Source of the DNA: Micromonospora sp. H61
GTDB taxonomy: Bacteria; Actinomycetota; Actinomycetes; Mycobacteriales; Micromonosporaceae
Assembly: GCF_018070325.1 (NCBI RefSeq)
Contig: NZ_JAGPXY010000067.1
Span: 1 to 35,941 of the forward strand
DNA: 35,941 nucleotides
Direction: 5' to 3'
The notes under the pieces are model-generated. The model saw only the letters and a list, made by a program, of their open reading frames with translations, searched no databases and had not been told where the DNA came from. The position numbers and the translations under genes are program-made. Shown here one piece after another: positions 32,377-35,941 of the stretch. How positions within the stretch are numbered: position 1 is the first letter of the stretch; each line of letters starts with the position of its first letter.

Positions 32377-32496
32377 TCAGTACCCGTTGCCGCCCCCGTC
32401 TCCGCCGGACGCGATCGCGATCAGCACGATGACGATGATGATGATCGCCACCGCCACCGCTATCCAGATCCCCTTACGAGCCCCACCAGAAGCCAT
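32377..32496 (-). CDS. 39-residue single-pass membrane peptide
   Basis: Short basic N-terminus (MASGGARKG), one long hydrophobic helix (WIAVAVAIIIIVIVLIAIA) and a Gly-rich tail GGDGGGNGY. GGAGG lies eight bases before the ATG at 32496, supporting translation. I do not know the family. It sits 66 bases upstream of udgX on the same strand and could share its transcript. The Ile/Val-only helix is typical of small membrane subunits or membrane-stress peptides, but no role can be assigned. Confidence 0.6.
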   Translation of the reverse strand: MASGGARKGIWIAVAVAIIIIVIVLIAIASGGDGGGNGY

Positions 32497-32544
32497 GTCC
32501 CCCACCTCCGGGCGCCCGCATACCCGTCCCCGCCGTCCCGAATC

Positions 32545-32622
32545 CCCGCGATCTTGCACTTTCTGCCCCGACCAACGTGCACAGACCCGACATTTCGCCA
32601 ACACAAACTGCAAGATCGCGGG
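32545..32622. repeat. 73-bp palindromic element (GATCTTGC type), copy 2
   Basis: Arms CCCGCGATCTTGCA (32545-32558) and TGCAAGATCGCGGG (32609-32622) are a perfect 14-bp inverted repeat, extended by three more pairs after one mismatch. It lies between the mocR-like gene and the small membrane gene. See copy 1 at 27741-27814 for the match. Confidence 0.8.
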
Positions 32623-32641
32623 CGCGGCGGGGCGCGGGGGG

Positions 32642-33982
32642 TCAGGTGGGGAAGCCCTGGGAGGGGGGTGGGTTTTCGGCTTGGGCCAGTGCGGCGGCCA
32701 GCGGAGCCAGGTCGGCGGGGTCCAGGGAGCTGACGGTGATGCGCAGGGCCGGCGGGGCGGCGATCCGGTAGAGGGCGCCGGGGGCCACCGCCCAGCCGGC
32801 GTCGCGGAGCGCGGTCACCGTGCTGGTCTCGTCCGCGACCGGCAGCCAGACGTTGATGCCGCTGCGACCGTGTGCTGTCAGCCCGTGCTCGGCCAGCGCG
32901 GCGAGCAGCCCGTCGCGGCGCTGCTCGTAGCTCTGCGCCGCCCGCTGCACCAACTCGGTGACCGCCGGGTCCCGCCACAGGGCGAGCACCAGGCGTTGCA
33001 GGACTGTGGAGACCCAGCCGGCGCCGACCCGGGTACGGCCGCTCACCCGGGCCACAGTCGTCTCGTCGCCGACCAGCACCGCCATCCGCAGGTCCGGGCC
33101 GAAGGGCTTGCTCACCGAGCGGAGGAAGGCCCAACTCGCTGTCGCACCAGCGAGCGGGTGCAGGGGTACGCGGGCCAGTTCGGCCGCGTGGTCGTCCTCG
33201 ATCAACAGCAGGTCCCGTCGGCCGGCGAGCAGCGTCCGCAGCGCCTCGGCGCGGGCCGCGGAGACGGCGGCGCCGGTCGGATTCTGCGCCCGGCTGGTGA
33301 CGATCAGCGCCCGCGCTCCGGCGGCGAGTGCCGCGGCCACCCCGGCGACCAGCGGCCCCTCGTCGTCCACCGGTACGCCGATCGGACGCAGGCCCAGCGC
33401 GGCGACGAGGTCGAGCAGGTTGGCCCAGCCCGGGTCCTCGACCGCCACCGCGTCGCCGGGGCGCAGGTGGGCGCCGAGCAACCGCTCGATGCCGTCCAGC
33501 GCACCGCCGGTGAGCGTCAACTCCCCGGCCGGTACGCCGTCGACGCGCAGCCGGGCGCGGGCCATCTCGGCCAGTTCGGGCAGCACTCCGGCATCGGAGT
33601 AGCCGACCGACGGGCCGTTCTCGGTGGCGAGCGCCGCCAGGTGCGGGCCCAGCGGGGGCAGCAGACGGGGGTCGGGTTCACCCCGGGACAGGTCTCGGGC
33701 GCCGGGCAACGGTGGGGGGCGCAGCGCGGAGCGGCGGGCGGCCACCGGCGGGCGGGGGCGTACCCGGGTGCCGTGCCGACCGGCGGTGGCGAGCAGACCA
33801 CGTTGGCGTAGCTCCTGGTAGGCGCGGGCGACGGTGGCGGGGCTGACCCCCAACTCGGCGGCGAGCGCCCGCACGGGCGGCAGGGCGGCCCCCGGGGACA
33901 GGGCGCCGGTACGGATGCCCGACTCGATGCTGGCCGAAATCTCGACGGCTGTCGTACCGGTGAGCTGATAGTGTGCTGACAC
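32642..33982 (-). CDS. MocR/PdxR-type GntR regulator with aminotransferase domain
   Basis: A 446-residue transcription factor: N-terminal GntR winged helix (about 1-75, ISASIESGIRTGALSPGAALPPVRALA, then LGVSPATVARAYQELRQRG), followed by an aminotransferase class I fold that normally binds PLP as effector. The PLP lysine is in SVSKPFGPDLR near residue 293 and the AxxDPGWANLLDL and TSRAQNPTGA motifs are present. It is divergent from a PNPOx-like gene across 36 bases, so it probably senses PLP or a related ligand and controls that gene (inference). The start is GTG 33982; a TACAAT -10 lies nine bases upstream, suggesting a leaderless mRNA. Confidence 0.9.
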   Translation of the reverse strand: MSAHYQLTGTTAVEISASIESGIRTGALSPGAALPPVRALAAELGVSPATVARAYQELRQRGLLATAGRHGTRVRPRPPVAARRSALRPPPLPGARDLSRGEPDPRLLPPLGPHLAALATENGPSVGYSDAGVLPELAEMARARLRVDGVPAGELTLTGGALDGIERLLGAHLRPGDAVAVEDPGWANLLDLVAALGLRPIGVPVDDEGPLVAGVAAALAAGARALIVTSRAQNPTGAAVSAARAEALRTLLAGRRDLLLIEDDHAAELARVPLHPLAGATASWAFLRSVSKPFGPDLRMAVLVGDETTVARVSGRTRVGAGWVSTVLQRLVLALWRDPAVTELVQRAAQSYEQRRDGLLAALAEHGLTAHGRSGINVWLPVADETSTVTALRDAGWAVAPGALYRIAAPPALRITVSSLDPADLAPLAAALAQAENPPPSQGFPT

Positions 33983-33991
33983 AAATAAGAG

Positions 33992-34006
33992 ATTGTACTA
34001 GAACAA
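33992..34006. promoter_or_regulatory. Palindromic operator between divergent MocR and PNPOx/GNAT genes
   Basis: TTGTACTAGAACAA (33993-34006) is a palindrome with two mismatched centre-flanking positions. It overlaps the minus-strand TACAAT -10 (33997-33992) of the regulator and a plus-strand TAGAAC (33999-34004), itself 17 bases after CTGACA (33976-33981). One bound protein would affect both promoters. Confidence 0.55.
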
Positions 34007-34018
34007 AGGGGCGCGCGC

Positions 34019-35263
34019 ATGTATCCACCCACCGCCCGGACCACACCCCACCGCTCCCGCGAAAAGATGAGCTACGACCAGGCCGCCGCCCACGCCGTGC
34101 TCGACGAGGCGTACGACTGCGCGCTCAGCTTCATCGTCGACGGCCAGCCACGAGTGCTGCCCACCCTGCACGTCCGCATCGGCGACACGCTCTACCTGCA
34201 CGGCTCCACCGGCAGCCGGCCGCTGCTCGCCGCCCGGGGCGACGACGGGTTGCCGGTCTGCGTCGCGGTGACACTGCTCGACGGGCTGGTCTACGCCCGT
34301 TCCCAGTTCCACCACAGCGCCAACTACCGCTCGGTCGTCGCCCACGGCACCGCCCGACTGGTCACCGACGAGCGGGAGAAGCTCGCCATGCTCACCGCGC
34401 TGGTCGAGAAGGTCGGCGCGGGACGCAGCACCGCCACCCGTCCGCCCAGCCATCGCGAGCTGGCCGAGACCGCCGTACTGGCGCTGCCACTACGCGAGGT
34501 GTCCGTCCGGGCCCGCACCGGCGGGGTCCGCGACGACGAGGCCGACCTGCACCTGCCGCACTGGGCCGGCGTGCTGCCACTGCGACTCACCGCCGGGGCA
34601 CCCGAGCCGGACGCCGGGGTCACCGCGCCGCTGCCGGCGTACCTGCGAACGCCCCGCACGCCCTGGCACGACCCGGTGCCGCTGCACGGTGAGCACGTTC
34701 GGCTGGAGCCGCTGGAGCTGGCGCACACCGACGAGTTGCACGCCGCCACCGCGGACCCCGTGGTGTGGCGGCACCTCAGCGTCGCGCCGCCCACCGCCCC
34801 CGCCGAAACCGCCGAGGTGATCGGCACCGCCCTGACCGCCCAGCACCGGGGCGAGCGGGTGGCCTGGGTGCAGCGGTGCGCGGCGACCGGGGCGGTGGTG
34901 GGCAGCACCTCCTACTACGACATCGACCCGGAGCGGCGGGCGGTGGCCATCGGGCACACCTTCCTCGGCCGGCCCTGGTGGCGTACCGGGATCAACACCG
35001 AGGCGAAGTTGCTGCTGCTCAGCCGGGCCTTCGACGACCTGGGCGCGGTACGGGTCGCCTGGCACACCGACATCCGCAACGTTCGTTCCCAGGCGGCCAT
35101 CGAACGGCTCGGCGCGACCCGGGAGGGGGTGCTGCGGATGCACCGGCAACGCCCGGACGGCTCCTGGCGGGACACCGTGCAGTACGCGATGACCGTCGAC
35201 GAGTGGCCGAACGCACAGGCCAGGCTGCGAGAAAGACTTCTGCGGACGGCACCGGTGGCGTGA
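34019..35263 (+). CDS. PNPOx-like flavin-binding domain fused to GNAT acetyltransferase
   Basis: A 414-residue two-domain protein. Residues about 15-205 fit the pyridoxamine-phosphate-oxidase-like FMN split barrel (DEAYDCALSFIVDGQPRVLPT, LYLHGSTGSRPLLA, SQFHHSANYRSVVAHG). Residues about 225-405 are a RimJ/RimL-type GNAT (VRLEPLELAHTDELHAAT, GRPWWRTGINTEAKLLLL, NVRSQAAIERLGATREGVLR). Known fusions of this kind occur in actinobacteria. Substrates are unknown. An AAAGGGG ribosome site precedes the ATG. The next gene overlaps its stop (TGATG), so transporter and enzyme are coupled. The MocR regulator upstream is likely to control both. Confidence 0.85.
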   Translation: MYPPTARTTPHRSREKMSYDQAAAHAVLDEAYDCALSFIVDGQPRVLPTLHVRIGDTLYLHGSTGSRPLLAARGDDGLPVCVAVTLLDGLVYARSQFHHSANYRSVVAHGTARLVTDEREKLAMLTALVEKVGAGRSTATRPPSHRELAETAVLALPLREVSVRARTGGVRDDEADLHLPHWAGVLPLRLTAGAPEPDAGVTAPLPAYLRTPRTPWHDPVPLHGEHVRLEPLELAHTDELHAATADPVVWRHLSVAPPTAPAETAEVIGTALTAQHRGERVAWVQRCAATGAVVGSTSYYDIDPERRAVAIGHTFLGRPWWRTGINTEAKLLLLSRAFDDLGAVRVAWHTDIRNVRSQAAIERLGATREGVLRMHRQRPDGSWRDTVQYAMTVDEWPNAQARLRERLLRTAPVA

Positions 35264-35934
35264 TGATGGCGGGCGTGCTGGGGATCACCGACATCTGGAC
35301 GTACGTGCTGGGCACCGTGGCCATCATCCTGCTGCCCGGGCCGAACTCACTCTTCGTGCTCTCGACCGCGGCCAAGCGGGGCGTCGCGGTCGGCTACCGG
35401 GCCGCCGGTGGCGTGTTCGTCGGCGACGGGGTGCTGATGTTCCTCTCCGCCGCCGGGGTGGCGTCGCTGCTCAACGCGTACCCGCCGCTGTTCATGGTGA
35501 TCAAGTACGCCGGTGCCGCGTACCTCGGTTATGTCGGGGTGACCATGCTGCTCGGCGCCGTGCGGCGCTGGCGCGACCGCAACGACCCGAACACGCCGCG
35601 GCTCATCGACGCCGCGGAGCCGGCGGCGATGCGCAGCCCGTTCCGCAAGGCGCTGGTGATCAGCCTGCTGAACCCGAAGGCGATCCTGTTCTTCATCTCG
35701 TTCTTCATCCAGTTCGTCGACCCCGGCTACGCCTGGCCGGCGCTGTCGTTCCTGCTGCTCGGGCTGATCGCTCAGGTGACCAGCGCGCTCTACCTGACCG
35801 CCTTGATCTTCGCGGGCACCTTCCTGGCCGCCCAGTTCCGCCAACGCCGCCGCCTGGCAGCCGGTGGCACCACCGCCGTGGCCGCCCTCTTCCTGGCCTT
35901 CAGCCTCAAGCTAGCCACCGCCAGCGCCAGCTGA
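35263..35934 (+). CDS. LysE-family amino-acid exporter
   Basis: A 223-residue membrane protein with about six helices of the LysE/RhtB type: N-terminal IILLPGPNSLFVLSTAAKRG, then KYAGAAYLGYVGVTMLLGA, FRKALVISLLNPKAILFFISFF and a C-terminal helix. The family exports amino acids or homoserine lactones. ATG 35263 shares bases with the preceding stop; ATG 35266 is the alternative in the same frame. The pairing with a GNAT/PNPOx enzyme suggests it removes an amino acid or acetylated analogue, but the substrate is not shown. It ends seven bases before the window end. Confidence 0.9.
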   Translation: MMAGVLGITDIWTYVLGTVAIILLPGPNSLFVLSTAAKRGVAVGYRAAGGVFVGDGVLMFLSAAGVASLLNAYPPLFMVIKYAGAAYLGYVGVTMLLGAVRRWRDRNDPNTPRLIDAAEPAAMRSPFRKALVISLLNPKAILFFISFFIQFVDPGYAWPALSFLLLGLIAQVTSALYLTALIFAGTFLAAQFRQRRRLAAGGTTAVAALFLAFSLKLATASAS

Positions 35935-35941
35935 CCCCCCT

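Noticed and set aside
31480..33811. Long plus-strand frames over udgX and the MocR gene
   Set aside because: Both are antisense to well-supported genes and show no recognisable domain.

Overview
The window is high-GC DNA with GTG/TTG starts, short four-base gene overlaps and an actinobacterial core gene order (DUF3046 - recA - recX - rny - gluABCD - miaB - miaA - dapF). This points to an actinomycete. The secreted CBM2 cellulase and pectate lyase, the RiPP cassette and the intergenic palindromes suggest Micromonosporaceae, most likely a Micromonospora relative. That genus call is inference.

Layout. 1-2.5 kb (-): a class III dioxygenase-like gene, miaA and dapF, tightly coupled. 2.7-3.9 kb (+): a DUF349 protein ending at a strong terminator. 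4.0-7.5 kb (+): a secreted GH5 cellulase with C-terminal CBM2 and a secreted PL1 pectate lyase with N-terminal CBM2, each with its own control region. 7.5-9.0 kb (-): miaB. 9.2-10.1 kb (+): an alpha/beta hydrolase.

10.2-19.4 kb (-) is the most unusual region: a six-gene FxSxx-COOH (Fxs) RiPP cassette with overlapping or closely spaced genes. In order of transcription it holds a 62-residue precursor ending in FNSSI, a radical SAM/SPASM enzyme with a fused HEXXH domain, an AAC(3)-type acetyltransferase homologue, two TIR-like proteins, and a 1289-residue protein with ParA-like, TIR-like, NB-ARC and TPR parts. A good promoter (GTGACA-17-TATCCT) precedes the precursor. The set couples a modified C-terminal peptide to signalling proteins resembling NLR/STAND and TIR modules; its biological role is not known from the sequence.

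19.5-21.6 kb: a DUF2277 gene (+), an unrecognised 159-residue protein (-) and selD (-) without selA or selB in the window. 21.7-25.2 kb (+): a glutamate/polar amino-acid ABC transporter (gluABCD) facing rny (RNase Y, -) across a perfect bidirectional terminator. A 17-codon upstream ORF with a very good ribosome site ends on the rny start codon.

27.0-27.9 kb has no convincing gene but carries two palindromic repeats side by side; one recurs at 32.5 kb. 27.9-32.5 kb (-): recX, recA (with SOS-box and DnaA-box-like sites upstream), a DUF3046 gene, an MFS transporter, UdgX-type uracil-DNA glycosylase and a 39-residue membrane peptide. 32.6-35.9 kb: a MocR-type regulator (-) divergent from a PNPOx-like/GNAT fusion (+) across a 36-base gap holding a palindrome, then a LysE-family exporter (+) overlapping the fusion gene. 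No tRNA, rRNA, CRISPR array, transposase or integrase was seen.
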